Under the pieces are notes generated by a model that worked only from the letters and a program-made list of their open reading frames with translations, had not been told where the DNA came from and ran no database searches. Shown here piece after piece: positions 22,456 to 30,102 of a DNA stretch of 35,201 nt. Numbering within the stretch: the stretch's first letter is position 1; each line of letters starts with the position of its first letter. The position numbers and the translations under genes are program-made. Source of the DNA: an uncultured Solirubrobacteraceae bacterium (GTDB lineage Bacteria > Actinomycetota > Thermoleophilia > Solirubrobacterales > Solirubrobacteraceae). The stretch covers positions 1 through 35,201 of the forward strand of contig CADCVR010000021.1 in assembly GCA_902806205.1 (NCBI GenBank). The letters run 5' to 3'.

Positions 22456-22800
22456 TCAGGCTGCGAATGCCGCGCGTTCGTCGCGCGGCGCCTCGAGGGC
22501 GCGGGGACTCAGCCGGCACGGCACGCCGCCGATCATGAGCTGGACGGTTGCCCCGGGCTTGAAGTCCCCACCCGGGACGGGCGCGTCGGGGTCCGGGGCC
22601 CGGAGGCCGATGAGCCGGTGGCCGACCCGCGCGGCGTGGCGGCGGACGCAGCGCTCGGCTTCAGCGCGCGAGTAGTGCCAGCCCGTGGCGATGAGGTGGG
22701 CGCCGTGCCACAGCTCCCAGCGCCAGCGGGTGAAGCTCCAGCGGCCGGGGTTGAGCGGGTGGAGCGCGTACTCGAACTGAAGACCCTCGACGGTCGGCAC
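22456..22800 (-). CDS. Unrecognised protein (114 aa) between two repeat copies
   Basis: A 114-residue protein beginning VVPTVEGLQFEYALHPLNPG (GTG start read as Met), with an aromatic-rich centre (WSFTRWRWELWHGAHLIATGW), YSRAEAERCVRRHAARVGHR, and a C-terminal part ending in PRDERAAFAA. No domain recognised; the Trp/Tyr-rich core suggests a compact beta fold. The start is GTG 22800, seven bases after a TAGGCT -10 hexamer, giving a leaderless message. The gene is enclosed by two copies of a 45-bp direct repeat, and copy 2 supplies the region where the -35 would be. It is convergent with the 557-residue protein gene. Confidence 0.65.
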   Translation of the reverse strand: MPTVEGLQFEYALHPLNPGRWSFTRWRWELWHGAHLIATGWHYSRAEAERCVRRHAARVGHRLIGLRAPDPDAPVPGGDFKPGATVQLMIGGVPCRLSPRALEAPRDERAAFAA

Positions 22801-22807
22801 GACCCCG

Positions 22808-22813
22808 AGCCTA
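22808..22813 (-). promoter_or_regulatory. -10 hexamer of the 114-aa gene
   Basis: TAGGCT on the minus strand, seven bases before GTG 22800; the -35 region would fall within repeat copy 2. Confidence 0.5.
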
Positions 22814-22828
22814 GCGCTGCCTAGGAGC

Positions 22829-22873
22829 CTGTTGAAATATTCGCGCGCCCGCCGGAAACCACCTCGCGCGCAC
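22829..22873 (+). repeat. 45-bp direct repeat, copy 2
   Basis: Same orientation as copy 1, 485 bp to its right, 42 of 45 bases identical. It lies upstream of the minus-strand 114-residue protein gene and about 120 bases upstream of the plus-strand DUF488 promoter. Confidence 0.85.
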
Positions 22874-22893
22874 CATCCGCCACACGACGACTC

Positions 22894-22914
22894 GCAGATC
22901 CAACGAGGATCTGC
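22894..22914. repeat. Perfect hairpin next to repeat copy 2
   Basis: GCAGATCC (22894-22901), loop AACGA, GGATCTGC (22907-22914): an eight-pair perfect stem, 20 bases beyond repeat copy 2. It could be a terminator or part of the repeat-associated element. Confidence 0.45.
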
Positions 22915-22989
22915 CACGTCATCGCGCGACGCCTGGCACGGGCGACGCGGCTCCCCGCGAACCCACACGGCGATACAGCAACACACTCC

Positions 22990-22995
22990 TAGCCT
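22990..22995 (+). promoter_or_regulatory. -10 hexamer of leaderless DUF488 gene
   Basis: TAGCCT followed by six bases and GTG 23002; an earlier GTG at 22996 directly abuts the hexamer and could not be transcribed from this promoter. Confidence 0.5.
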
Positions 22996-23001
22996 GTGAC
23001 C

Positions 23002-23442
23002 GTGGCGCCCACGCTCTTCACGATCGGCTACGAGAAGCTGCTGCCCGAGCCGCTCGTCCACGAGCTCGGCGCCGCCGGCGTGCAGCGCGTGATCGACGTG
23101 CGCTTCCGCCCGCAGTCGCGCCGCCCCGGCATGTCCAAGACGCGGTTGGGCGACCTGCTGGCCGAGCACGGCGTGCGCTACGAGCATCGCCGCGCGCTCG
23201 GGACTCCCGCCGACCTGCGCGCCCTCTACCGCGCGGGCCGCGTCGCGGAGGCCCACGCCGCGTTCGCCGCTCATGTCGAGGCGCACTCCGGCCGGGATCT
23301 CGACGCGCTTGCCGCCGAGCTGCCGAAGGCGGCCGCGACGGCTTTGCTGTGCCTGGAGGCCGACCCCCGCGTCTGCCACCGCTGCGTCCTGGTCGACCGG
23401 CTGCGCAGGCGACTGGGAGGGCTCGAGGTCGTCGACCTGTGA
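23002..23442 (+). CDS. DUF488 family protein
   Basis: A protein of about 146 residues matching DUF488: FTIGYEKL at the N-terminus, VIDVRFRPQSRRPGMSK (the conserved DxRxxPxSR), LLAEHGVRYEHRRALGTP, and the C-terminal ALLCLEADPRVCHR motif with two cysteines. The biochemical role of the family is not established, though the CLE...CHR motif suggests thiol or metal chemistry. GTG 23002 is chosen over GTG 22996 because the TAGCCT hexamer ending at 22995 places the transcription start exactly there. It is monocistronic; the next gene has its own promoter. Confidence 0.88.
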   Translation: MAPTLFTIGYEKLLPEPLVHELGAAGVQRVIDVRFRPQSRRPGMSKTRLGDLLAEHGVRYEHRRALGTPADLRALYRAGRVAEAHAAFAAHVEAHSGRDLDALAAELPKAAATALLCLEADPRVCHRCVLVDRLRRRLGGLEVVDL

Positions 23443-23447
23443 ACCCG

Positions 23448-23477
23448 TGAGGACCTCAGGACGAGTTGCTCTAGCCT
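23448..23477 (+). promoter_or_regulatory. Promoter and palindrome upstream of the EF-G leader
   Basis: The perfect palindrome TGAGGACCTCA (23448-23458) covers the place of a -35, and TAGCCT (23472-23477) is the -10. Transcription would start near 23484, leaving a leader of about 240 bases before EF-G. The palindrome is a candidate operator. Confidence 0.4.
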
Positions 23478-23488
23478 GTGCGTCTGAG

Positions 23489-23590
23489 ATGTTCCGCCCG
23501 GTCGGCCTCATGCCTCGGTGCCCGCACGCCCCCCGCGTGCTGTTCGGCCGCGCCCGCGCGCGTTCGGGTTCACGGTCGGCACTTCGCTGA
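23489..23590 (+). CDS. Possible 33-codon leader ORF before EF-G
   Basis: An ATG 11 bases after the TAGCCT hexamer opens a 33-codon frame encoding a very basic peptide (MFRPVGLMPRCPHAPRV, then RARARSGSRS). Its stop is 135 bases before the EF-G ATG. The position fits the near-leaderless pattern of other genes here, so it may be translated and act as a leader peptide, but no homology or ribosome site supports it. Confidence 0.3.
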   Translation: MFRPVGLMPRCPHAPRVLFGRARARSGSRSALR

Positions 23591-23725
23591 CCGGCGTGGC
23601 CGCCCGCCCGGGTCGCCGCGCTTCAGCCCGCCCGTCGCGCGCTGAGCGCCCGGGCCCCCGCCCCGCGCGCGTCGCCGGGCGCGATCCGCACACTTCACGA
23701 CGAACCCAAGGCAGGAAATCCCATC

Positions 23726-25825
23726 ATGAGCCGCCAGATCTCCCTCGCACGCACCCGCAACATCGGCATCTCCGCCCACGTCGACAGCGGCAAGACCACC
23801 ACGACGGAGCGCATCCTCTACTACACCGGCAAGGTCCACAAGATGGGCGAGGTGCACGAGGGCGCCGCCCAGATGGACTGGCTCGACCAGGAGCAGGAGC
23901 GCGGCATCACGATCATGTCCGCGGCGACGACGTGCTTCTGGAAGCCGTCGAACGTCGAGGACGCCCAGCAGCACCGCATCAACATCATCGACACCCCGGG
24001 TCACGTCGACTTCCAGGCCGAGGTGGAGCGCTCACTGCGCGTCCTCGACGGCGCCATCGCGCTCTTCGACTCGGTCGCCGGCGTCGAGCCGCAATCCGAG
24101 ACCGTGTGGCGGATGATGAACAAGTACACCGTGCCGCGGCTGTGCTTCGTCAACAAGATGGACCGCCAGGGAGCGGACTTCGAGAAGGCGATCCGCACGA
24201 TGAAGGAGCGCCTCGGCGCGAACGCGGTTCCCGTCCAGCTGCCGATCGGCGCGGAGGAGCACTTCCGCGGCGTCGTCGACCTCGTGCACATGCGGGCGAT
24301 CACCTACTCGGCCGAAGACGGCATGGAGTACGACATCGGTGAGATCCCCGGCGAGATGGCGGATGCCGCCCACGCGGCGCATCAAGCGCTCATCGACGCG
24401 ATCGCCGAGTACCACGAGCCGCTCATGGAGGCCTACCTCGAGGACGAGGAGTCGGTCACCCCCGCGCTGATCGTCGAGGGCGTCCGCTCCGCGACGCTGG
24501 CCAACGCCGTGCAGCCGGTCCTCTGCGGCTCCGCGTTCAAGAACAAGGGCGTCCAGCCCCTGCTCGACGCGATCATCGCGTACCTCCCGTCGCCGCTGGA
24601 CCGCGGCGAGGTCACCGCGTCGGACTCCGACGAGACCCGCGCGCCCGACGACGACGCGCCGTTCGCGGCCCTGGCGTTCAAGATCCAGCGCGACCCGCAG
24701 GCCGGTCCGCTGACGTACTTCCGCGTGTACTCCGGCACGCTGAAGGCCGGCGACAAGATCCTCAACTCCACCACGGGCAAGACCGAGCGCATCGGCCGCC
24801 TGCTGATGATGCACGCCAACGACCGCGAGGACGTCACCGAGGTCTACTCGGGTGACATCGCGGTGGCGATCGGCATGAAGACCGCGACGACCGGCGACAC
24901 GTTGTGCGACCCGGCCAAGCCCGTGCTGCTGGAGAACATCTCCTTCGCACCGCCGGTCGTCCACGTGGCGATCGAGCCCACCTCCCGTCCGGACCAGGAG
25001 AAGCTCGCCGTCGCGCTGGCCTACCTGGTCCGCGAGGACCCGTCGCTGCAGATGCGCACGGACGAGGAGACGGGGCAGACCGTGCTTTCCGGCATGGGCG
25101 AGCTGCACCTCGAGGTCACCGTCGAGCGCCTCAAGCGCGAGTACAAGGTCAACGCGAACACGGGCCGCCCGCAGGTCGCCTACCGCGAGACGATCACCGC
25201 CTCGGCGCAGAAGATCGAGGGCAAGTTCGTCAAGCAGACCGGCGGCTCGGGACAGTACGGGGTCGTCTACATCGACATGGAGCCGAACCCCGGCAAGGGC
25301 TTCGAGTTCGAGTCGAAGGTCAAGGGCGGCAACGTGCCGACGGAGTACATCCCGGCCGTCGGCAAGGGCTGCGAGCTCGGCATGGGCGCCGGAGTCGTCG
25401 CGGGCTATCCCATGGAGGACGTCAAGGTGACGCTCACCGACGGCAAGTCGCACGACACGGATTCGTCGGAGATCGCCTTCCAGATGGCGGGCAACATCGC
25501 CTTCAAGGAGGCCTGCCGCCGCTGCAAGCCGGTCATCCTCGAGCCGATCATGCTCGTCGAGGTGATCGTCCCCGAGGACGGCCTGGGCTGGGTCATGGGC
25601 GACATCGCCCGCCGCCGAGGCCTGGTCGGAGAGCGGGAGTCGCGCCCCGGCGGCATCGTCTCGGTGATGTCCGAGGTGCCGCTGAGCGAGATGTTCGGCT
25701 ACGCCAACGACATCCGCTCGGCCACCCAGGGCCGTGGCGGCTACTCGATGGAGTTCCACGCCTACCGCGTGCTGCCGGCCGGCCTGGCCGAGGCGATGCG
25801 CGAGGGCACCGCCACCACGGCGTAG
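23726..25825 (+). CDS. fusA: Translation elongation factor G
   Basis: A 699-residue EF-G, the GTPase that drives ribosomal translocation. G1 is AHVDSGKTT (residues 17-25), switch I has [16 protein letters not shown]3 is DTPGHVDF, G4 is NKMDR and G5 lies near GSAFKNKG. Domains II-V follow, with [18 protein letters not shown] in domain III and [22 protein letters not shown] near the C-terminus. Length and motifs are those of a complete bacterial EF-G; a short insertion (about PSNVEDAQQ) precedes [16 protein letters not shown] (from 23713) gives a good ribosome site. It stands alone, without the rpsL, rpsG or tuf genes that usually flank fusA, so it may be a relocated fusA or a second copy. Confidence 0.97.
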   Translation: MSRQISLARTRNIGISAHVDSGKTTTTERILYYTGKVHKMGEVHEGAAQMDWLDQEQERGITIMSAATTCFWKPSNVEDAQQHRINIIDTPGHVDFQAEVERSLRVLDGAIALFDSVAGVEPQSETVWRMMNKYTVPRLCFVNKMDRQGADFEKAIRTMKERLGANAVPVQLPIGAEEHFRGVVDLVHMRAITYSAEDGMEYDIGEIPGEMADAAHAAHQALIDAIAEYHEPLMEAYLEDEESVTPALIVEGVRSATLANAVQPVLCGSAFKNKGVQPLLDAIIAYLPSPLDRGEVTASDSDETRAPDDDAPFAALAFKIQRDPQAGPLTYFRVYSGTLKAGDKILNSTTGKTERIGRLLMMHANDREDVTEVYSGDIAVAIGMKTATTGDTLCDPAKPVLLENISFAPPVVHVAIEPTSRPDQEKLAVALAYLVREDPSLQMRTDEETGQTVLSGMGELHLEVTVERLKREYKVNANTGRPQVAYRETITASAQKIEGKFVKQTGGSGQYGVVYIDMEPNPGKGFEFESKVKGGNVPTEYIPAVGKGCELGMGAGVVAGYPMEDVKVTLTDGKSHDTDSSEIAFQMAGNIAFKEACRRCKPVILEPIMLVEVIVPEDGLGWVMGDIARRRGLVGERESRPGGIVSVMSEVPLSEMFGYANDIRSATQGRGGYSMEFHAYRVLPAGLAEAMREGTATTA

Positions 25826-25832
25826 GGACGCC

Positions 25833-25874
25833 CGGCGCTGGACCGTTCCGGGGCCAAGTACAGGTCCGGCGCCG
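25833..25874. terminator. Long-loop hairpin behind EF-G
   Basis: A 12-pair stem (25833-25844 with 25863-25874, one G-U pair) closes an 18-base loop. It sits between the EF-G stop and the stop of the converging small membrane protein gene, so it can serve both directions. Confidence 0.55.
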
Positions 25875-25877
25875 AGC

Positions 25878-26045
25878 TCAGCCCAGCAGCACCACCAGGA
25901 CCAGGATCGCCAGAACCACGACGAGCCCGGCGAAGCCGAACTGGGCCGGACGCTGGCGCCACCAGAACGTGGGCTGTGCGCGGTCGCGGGTGTGACGCCC
26001 TTCAGGAGGCGTTCCCACCCAATCGTCGTCGTCGAAGCCGGCCAT
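25878..26045 (-). CDS. Single-span small membrane protein (55 aa)
   Basis: A 55-residue protein: an acidic N-terminus (MAGFDDDDWVG), a basic/aromatic middle (RAQPTFWWRQRPAQFG) and one C-terminal hydrophobic helix of about 18 residues (LVVVLAILVLVVLL). It is shorter than usual gene-finder limits. A TAGCTT -10 hexamer ends seven bases before ATG 26045, predicting a leaderless message. No family recognised; such small tail-anchored proteins often modulate membrane complexes. Convergent with EF-G. Confidence 0.6.
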   Translation of the reverse strand: MAGFDDDDWVGTPPEGRHTRDRAQPTFWWRQRPAQFGFAGLVVVLAILVLVVLLG

Positions 26046-26052
26046 GCAGCAG

Positions 26053-26058
26053 AAGCTA
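26053..26058 (-). promoter_or_regulatory. -10 hexamer of the 55-aa membrane protein gene
   Basis: TAGCTT on the minus strand, seven bases before ATG 26045. TTCGAG lies 18 bases upstream as a possible -35. Confidence 0.45.
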
Positions 26059-26155
26059 TACGGCGGCGCGCCACGGCTCGAACTATTCTGAGCGCGAGAT
26101 CCGCGGTGCCGAACCCAAGTCGCCGGCCCGTCGGGCGGCGGTGGGCGGAGAAAGG

Positions 26156-26578
26156 TCACTCCGCGGGCAGCAGGCGTGCGAGCGCCGTGCGCAGCCCGTC
26201 GGGGATCGGGGTCGGTCGCCGGTCGTCGCGCCGCACGAAGACGTGGACGAACCATCCCTGCGCCGCAGGCGCCGCGACCCCCGCCCGGAAGATCGCCAGC
26301 TCGTAACGGACGCTCGAGTGGCCGAGCTTGCCGACCCGCAGGCCGACCGCGACCGTCTCCGGGAACGTGACGGGCGCGCGGAACTCGCAGTGCGACTCGA
26401 CGCACAGGCCGATCGTGTCGCCCGCACGAATGTCGAGTCCGCCCTCGCCGATGAGGTAGGCGTTGATCGCCGTGTCGAACCACGCGTAGTACTCGACGTT
26501 GTTGACGTGGCCGTAGACGTCGTTGTCCGCCCATCGCGTCGCGACCGGGTGGCGGTGCGGGTAGTCCTCGACCTTCAC
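26156..26578 (-). CDS. 4HBT hot-dog acyl-CoA thioesterase
   Basis: A 140-residue YbgC/4HBT-type thioesterase that hydrolyses acyl-CoA. The active-site region is [21 protein letters not shown] (about residues 15-35), with Asp20, His24 and Asn26 in the family DxxGHVNN pattern; [19 protein letters not shown] is the central strand pair. The start is GTG 26578, whose GTGA overlaps the stop of the transhydrogenase gene by four bases, so the two are coupled. The substrate may be an acyl-CoA linked to the hydroxyacid metabolism of that neighbour, but this is inference. Confidence 0.88.
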   Translation of the reverse strand: MKVEDYPHRHPVATRWADNDVYGHVNNVEYYAWFDTAINAYLIGEGGLDIRAGDTIGLCVESHCEFRAPVTFPETVAVGLRVGKLGHSSVRYELAIFRAGVAAPAAQGWFVHVFVRRDDRRPTPIPDGLRTALARLLPAE

Positions 26579-27849
26579 CAGTTGGCCATGGAGTCGCGGA
26601 GGATCTGCGCGAGGTCGTCGGCGTCCGGGGCGTGCGGCGCGAGGACGAGCAGGCGCTGCTGACGCAGGGCGCCGTCGACGAGCGCCTGGACGTCCGCTTC
26701 ACCGTAGCCCAGCGCGACCAGGCCGCTCGGCGCGCCGACGTCGCGCATGAGCGCGAGCAGCGCGCCGGGCAGCGACTCGGGACCCGGTGCGGTGAGCGGC
26801 GCGCCCGTCAGCAGTTCGGCGACGCGGTGATGACGCTCCGGGTCGGCCGCGTAGGTGAAGCGGAAGGCCGCGGGCGCGGTGACGATCACGGACTGCCCGT
26901 GGGGCACGAACGGGTGGTCGGCGGGGTAGCCCGGCGGCAGGTACTCGTGCTTGAGCGCGGCGATCGGGTAGGCGCAGGCGTGCGGGATGTGCACCCCCGC
27001 CGAGCCGAAGCCGACGCCCGCCATGGTCGCGGCGAGCATCATCGCCCCACGCGCCTCGAGATCGCCGGGATCGCCGACCGCGCGCCGCAGAGAACGCCCG
27101 CCACGCTCGAGCGCCTGTGCGCTCCACACGTCTGCCACCGGGTTCGCCCCCTGGTACGGCGGGCGGTCGCCGGGCGAGTCGGGCCGTGGCCGCGTGTCGA
27201 ACGGCCGCGCCAGGAACGACTCCGCCGCGTGGCAGACGACATCCAGGCCCGTGGAGGAGACGACCTCGCCAGGAAGCGTGGCGAGCAGCTCGGGATCGAC
27301 GATCGCCTGTGCCGGCCGCAGGTGGCGGTGGGAGATCCCCGCCTTCATTTTGTGCGCGGGCAGGTCGAGCACCGCGACCGTCGTGACCTCCGAGCCCGAG
27401 CCGCCCGTGGTGGGGATCGCGAGGTGCGGACGCAGCGGGCCCTCCGGCTTGCGTCCTGCGCCGACGGGCGCGTTGACGTACTCCATGACGTCGGCCGGAT
27501 GTGAGACGACGAGATCGGCGACCTTCGCGGTGTCGATGCTCGAGCCGCCGCCGACGGAGACGAACCCGTCGACCCGCGCGTCGAGCGCGAACTGCGCGGC
27601 CTCGCGCACGGACCCGATCGTCGGTTCGACGCGTGACCGCTCCCAGAGGGCGACGGTGATGTTCTCGCGCTCGAGCGCGCTCCGGACGCGCTCCGCGTGC
27701 CCCACGGCGACGATTGTCGGGTCGGTGACCAGCACGGCCCGGGTGATCCCGAGCCGCCGGGCCTCCCAGCCCGCGTCGTCCACCGCGCCGGCACCGAACT
27801 TGATGGGCGTCGCTTCCAGCGTGAAGATGGTCTCGCGCCGGCCGCTCAT
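26575..27849 (-). CDS. Hydroxyacid-oxoacid transhydrogenase (iron-containing ADH family)
   Basis: A 424-residue group III alcohol dehydrogenase closest in pattern to ADHFE1, which oxidises 4-hydroxybutyrate while reducing 2-oxoglutarate to 2-hydroxyglutarate. Supporting features: [11 protein letters not shown] at the N-terminus, [13 protein letters not shown] (nucleotide site, about 98-109), [10 protein letters not shown] (145-154), and metal ligands in [11 protein letters not shown] (Asp203, His207), [10 protein letters not shown] and HPFVPHGQS. The [18 protein letters not shown] segment with a preceding Pro-rich loop is specific to the HOT subgroup. ATG 27849 gives a typical N-terminus; the same frame is open far upstream but overlaps the exporter gene. 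Its stop overlaps the thioesterase start. Confidence 0.85.
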   Translation of the reverse strand: MSGRRETIFTLEATPIKFGAGAVDDAGWEARRLGITRAVLVTDPTIVAVGHAERVRSALERENITVALWERSRVEPTIGSVREAAQFALDARVDGFVSVGGGSSIDTAKVADLVVSHPADVMEYVNAPVGAGRKPEGPLRPHLAIPTTGGSGSEVTTVAVLDLPAHKMKAGISHRHLRPAQAIVDPELLATLPGEVVSSTGLDVVCHAAESFLARPFDTRPRPDSPGDRPPYQGANPVADVWSAQALERGGRSLRRAVGDPGDLEARGAMMLAATMAGVGFGSAGVHIPHACAYPIAALKHEYLPPGYPADHPFVPHGQSVIVTAPAAFRFTYAADPERHHRVAELLTGAPLTAPGPESLPGALLALMRDVGAPSGLVALGYGEADVQALVDGALRQQRLLVLAPHAPDADDLAQILRDSMANW

Positions 27850-27968
27850 CGCCCGGGACTCTGCCACGGCTCCGGCCAGAAGGCGGATCAGCTCAGGGCG
27901 TCCGCGCGGGCCGGCGCCGCGACGTTCGCCGGCCGGACCACGGGTCCCGGCGGGGTCGTGACGCGTGC

Positions 27969-29378
27969 CTAGACGGGCTGGGCGGCGGGCTGCCGCGCGA
28001 GCAGGCCGGCGGCGGCCGCCGCGCCCAGGAGCGCGAGGATCCCGCCGAGCACGAACGCGCGCTGGAAGCCCTCCGTCAGCGCCCCCACCGGGTCGAGCGT
28101 GCCCGCGAGGTCCGCGGAGCGGTGCGTCGCGAACGTCGCCAGCAGCGCGAGACCGAGCGAGCCGCCGACCTGCCGCGACGTGTTCACCAGACCGGACGCC
28201 AGGCCCGCCTCGGCGCCGGCGACGCCGGAGGTCGCCGCGATCGTCACCGGGACGAAGGAGAAGCCGAGCCCCATCGCCGTCAGCAACGACGGGGCGAGCA
28301 CGTCGACGATGTAGGTGCCCTCCACGCGGACCTGGGCGAAGAGGAGCATCCCGGCGCCGATCGAGCTCATCCCGACGGTCAGCACCCGCCCGGCGCCGAT
28401 GCGGCCCGTGAGCCGCGAGGCGATCTGTGAGCAGGCGACGATCGTCAGGGTCATCGGCAGGAAGGAGAGCCCCGCCTCGATCGGCGAGAACCGCAGGACC
28501 TGCTGCAGGTAGAGCGAGACGAAGTACCACATGGCAAACGCGGCCGACCCCATGAGGAAGACCACGAGGTTGGCGCCCGTGAGCTGGCGGGAGCCGAAGA
28601 TCCGCAGCGGAACGAGGGGCTCCGCGGCCAGGCGCGCCTCGACGAGCGCGAAGCCTGCCAGGAGCGCCGCCCCGACGGCCAGCAGCCCAAGCGTTCGTAC
28701 TGAACCCCAGCCGTGCTGCTCGGAGCCGACGATGGCGTACGTCAGCACGACCAGTCCGGCGGTCACCGTGATCGCGCCCGCGAGGTCGAAGTGACCGGCC
28801 GGCCGCTTCCCGCGGCCGGCTGCGAGCACCCGCATGGCCACGAGTGCCGCGCCGAGGCCAATCGGGACGTTGATGAAGAGGATCCAGCGCCACGACAGCC
28901 ATTGGGTCAGCACTCCGCCGAGCAGCGCTCCCGCCGCGCCGCCCGCGCCGCCCATCGCCGCCCACAGGCCGAGCGCACGGTTGCGCTCGGAGCCCTCGGT
29001 GAAGGTCGTCGTCAGAATGGACAGGCTGGCGGGTGCGACGATCGCGCCGCCGAGCCCCTGCGCCGCACGGGCGCCTACGAGCATCGTGTCGTCCTGCGCG
29101 AAGCCGCCGACCAGCGACGCCATGCCGAACACGGCCATCCCGGCGATGAAGACGAAACGGCGCCCGATGAGGTCCGCCGCACGGCCCCCGAGCAGCAGGA
29201 AGCCCGCGAAGGTCAGCGTGTAGGCGTTGACGACCCACTGCAGGTCGGCCGCGGAGAAGCCGAGCTCAGCGCGGATCGAGGGCAGCGCCACGTTGACGAT
29301 CGAGACGTCGAGGATGACCATGAACTGCGCCAGGCAGCAGAGGACGAGCGTGAGCGATCGGCGACGGGCTTCGAGCAC
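27969..29378 (-). CDS. MFS drug:H+ antiporter, DHA2 (EmrB/QacA) family
   Basis: A 469-residue transporter with about 14 predicted membrane helices. The DHA2 motif LDVSIVNVALPSI lies in helix 1, GGRAADLIGRR is motif A after helix 2, and ARAAQGLGGAIVAPASLSIL is motif B/C. It exports drugs or other toxic compounds using the proton gradient. The start is GTG 29378, with a near-perfect palindrome (29391-29404) 13 bases upstream that could be a repressor operator. It is 119 bases from the transhydrogenase start; whether they share a transcript is unclear. Substrate unknown. Confidence 0.92.
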   Translation of the reverse strand: MLEARRRSLTLVLCCLAQFMVILDVSIVNVALPSIRAELGFSAADLQWVVNAYTLTFAGFLLLGGRAADLIGRRFVFIAGMAVFGMASLVGGFAQDDTMLVGARAAQGLGGAIVAPASLSILTTTFTEGSERNRALGLWAAMGGAGGAAGALLGGVLTQWLSWRWILFINVPIGLGAALVAMRVLAAGRGKRPAGHFDLAGAITVTAGLVVLTYAIVGSEQHGWGSVRTLGLLAVGAALLAGFALVEARLAAEPLVPLRIFGSRQLTGANLVVFLMGSAAFAMWYFVSLYLQQVLRFSPIEAGLSFLPMTLTIVACSQIASRLTGRIGAGRVLTVGMSSIGAGMLLFAQVRVEGTYIVDVLAPSLLTAMGLGFSFVPVTIAATSGVAGAEAGLASGLVNTSRQVGGSLGLALLATFATHRSADLAGTLDPVGALTEGFQRAFVLGGILALLGAAAAAGLLARQPAAQPV

Positions 29379-29390
29379 GAGACGATGATT

Positions 29391-29404
29391 GTTGCACGCG
29401 CAAC
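29391..29404. promoter_or_regulatory. Palindrome upstream of the MFS gene
   Basis: GTTGCACGCGCAAC has 6 of 7 base pairs symmetric and lies 13-26 bases upstream of the exporter GTG. Exporter genes are often repressed from such sites; no regulator gene is adjacent. Confidence 0.4.
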
Positions 29405-29579
29405 CGCTTTCCGACGGGTGGAAGTACTCCTGCGCAAGTCAGGGCCGCTCACGAGCTCGGTCTCCGAGGCGTTCGCGTTCGTCCGTTCCCGGCAGGAGAC
29501 CTCATCCGGGGGCGCGTCGCGACCGGCGTGCCGGGCCTAGGAGGCGCGTCCGGGGCGGCGGCCGGCAACGCCCGAGCGC

Positions 29580-30089
29580 TCAGGCGGCTGCCGCGGCGGC
29601 CGCCACCGCCAGCTCGTCGGCGCGCTCGTTGAGCGCGTTGCCGACGTGGCCCTTGACCCAGTGCCAGCGCACGGAGGCGTGCCGTGCGGCCTCTGCGTCG
29701 AGGTCGAGCCAGAGCTGCTTGTTCTTGACGGGATCGCCGCCCGCGGTCTTCCAGCCGCGCTTCTTCCAGCCCGCCATCCAGGAGGTCATGCCGTCCAGCA
29801 GGTAACGCGAGTCGGTGACGACGACGACGGCCGAGCCTGCCGGCAGCGCGCGCATGCCCTCCAGCGCTGCGGTCATCTCCATGATGTTGTTCGTCGTACG
29901 GGGCGCGCCGCCCGAGCGCTCGCCGATCGCCTGGCCCTGATCGTCGACGAGGATCGCGGCCCAGCCGCCGGGCCCGGGATTGCCCTGGCACGCACCGTCG
30001 GTCCAGATCAGCACCTCGCCGGGCTGCGGCTCGGGAAGGGTCCCGGGCAGCTTCTTGGCGGTCCGGCGAGGTCGGTACGCGGGTGGCAC
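29580..30089 (-). CDS. rnhA: Ribonuclease HI
   Basis: A 169-residue RNase HI that cleaves the RNA strand of RNA-DNA hybrids. The four metal-binding acidic residues are visible: Asp31 in WTDGACQGNPGPGGWAA, Glu71 in NNIMEMTAALEG, Asp93 in VVTDSRYLLDG and Asp158 in NERADELA. KNKQLWLDLD and WHWVKGHVGN are the conserved basic-handle/active-site regions. A 30-residue N-terminal extension and a poly-Ala C-terminus are unusual but small. The start is GTG 30089; TAGCCT ends seven bases upstream, and the TAG of that hexamer is at the same time the stop codon of the GNAT gene. It can thus be read from its own leaderless promoter and from the upstream gene. Confidence 0.94.
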   Translation of the reverse strand: MPPAYRPRRTAKKLPGTLPEPQPGEVLIWTDGACQGNPGPGGWAAILVDDQGQAIGERSGGAPRTTNNIMEMTAALEGMRALPAGSAVVVVTDSRYLLDGMTSWMAGWKKRGWKTAGGDPVKNKQLWLDLDAEAARHASVRWHWVKGHVGNALNERADELAVAAAAAAA

Positions 30090-30096
30090 GGGCGGA

Positions 30097-30102
30097 AGGC
30101 TA
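30097..30102 (-). promoter_or_regulatory. -10 hexamer of rnhA, overlapping the GNAT stop codon
   Basis: TAGCCT on the minus strand, seven bases before GTG 30089; its first three bases are the stop of the gene at 30100-30930. Confidence 0.5.

Noticed and set aside
24032-26074. A 680-codon open frame antisense to EF-G
   Set aside because: It is a shadow of the strongly conserved EF-G gene.
29386-29540. Short plus-strand ORF starting MIVARATAFRR upstream of the exporter
   Set aside because: No ribosome site, no promoter in that direction, and the sequence overlaps the exporter control region.
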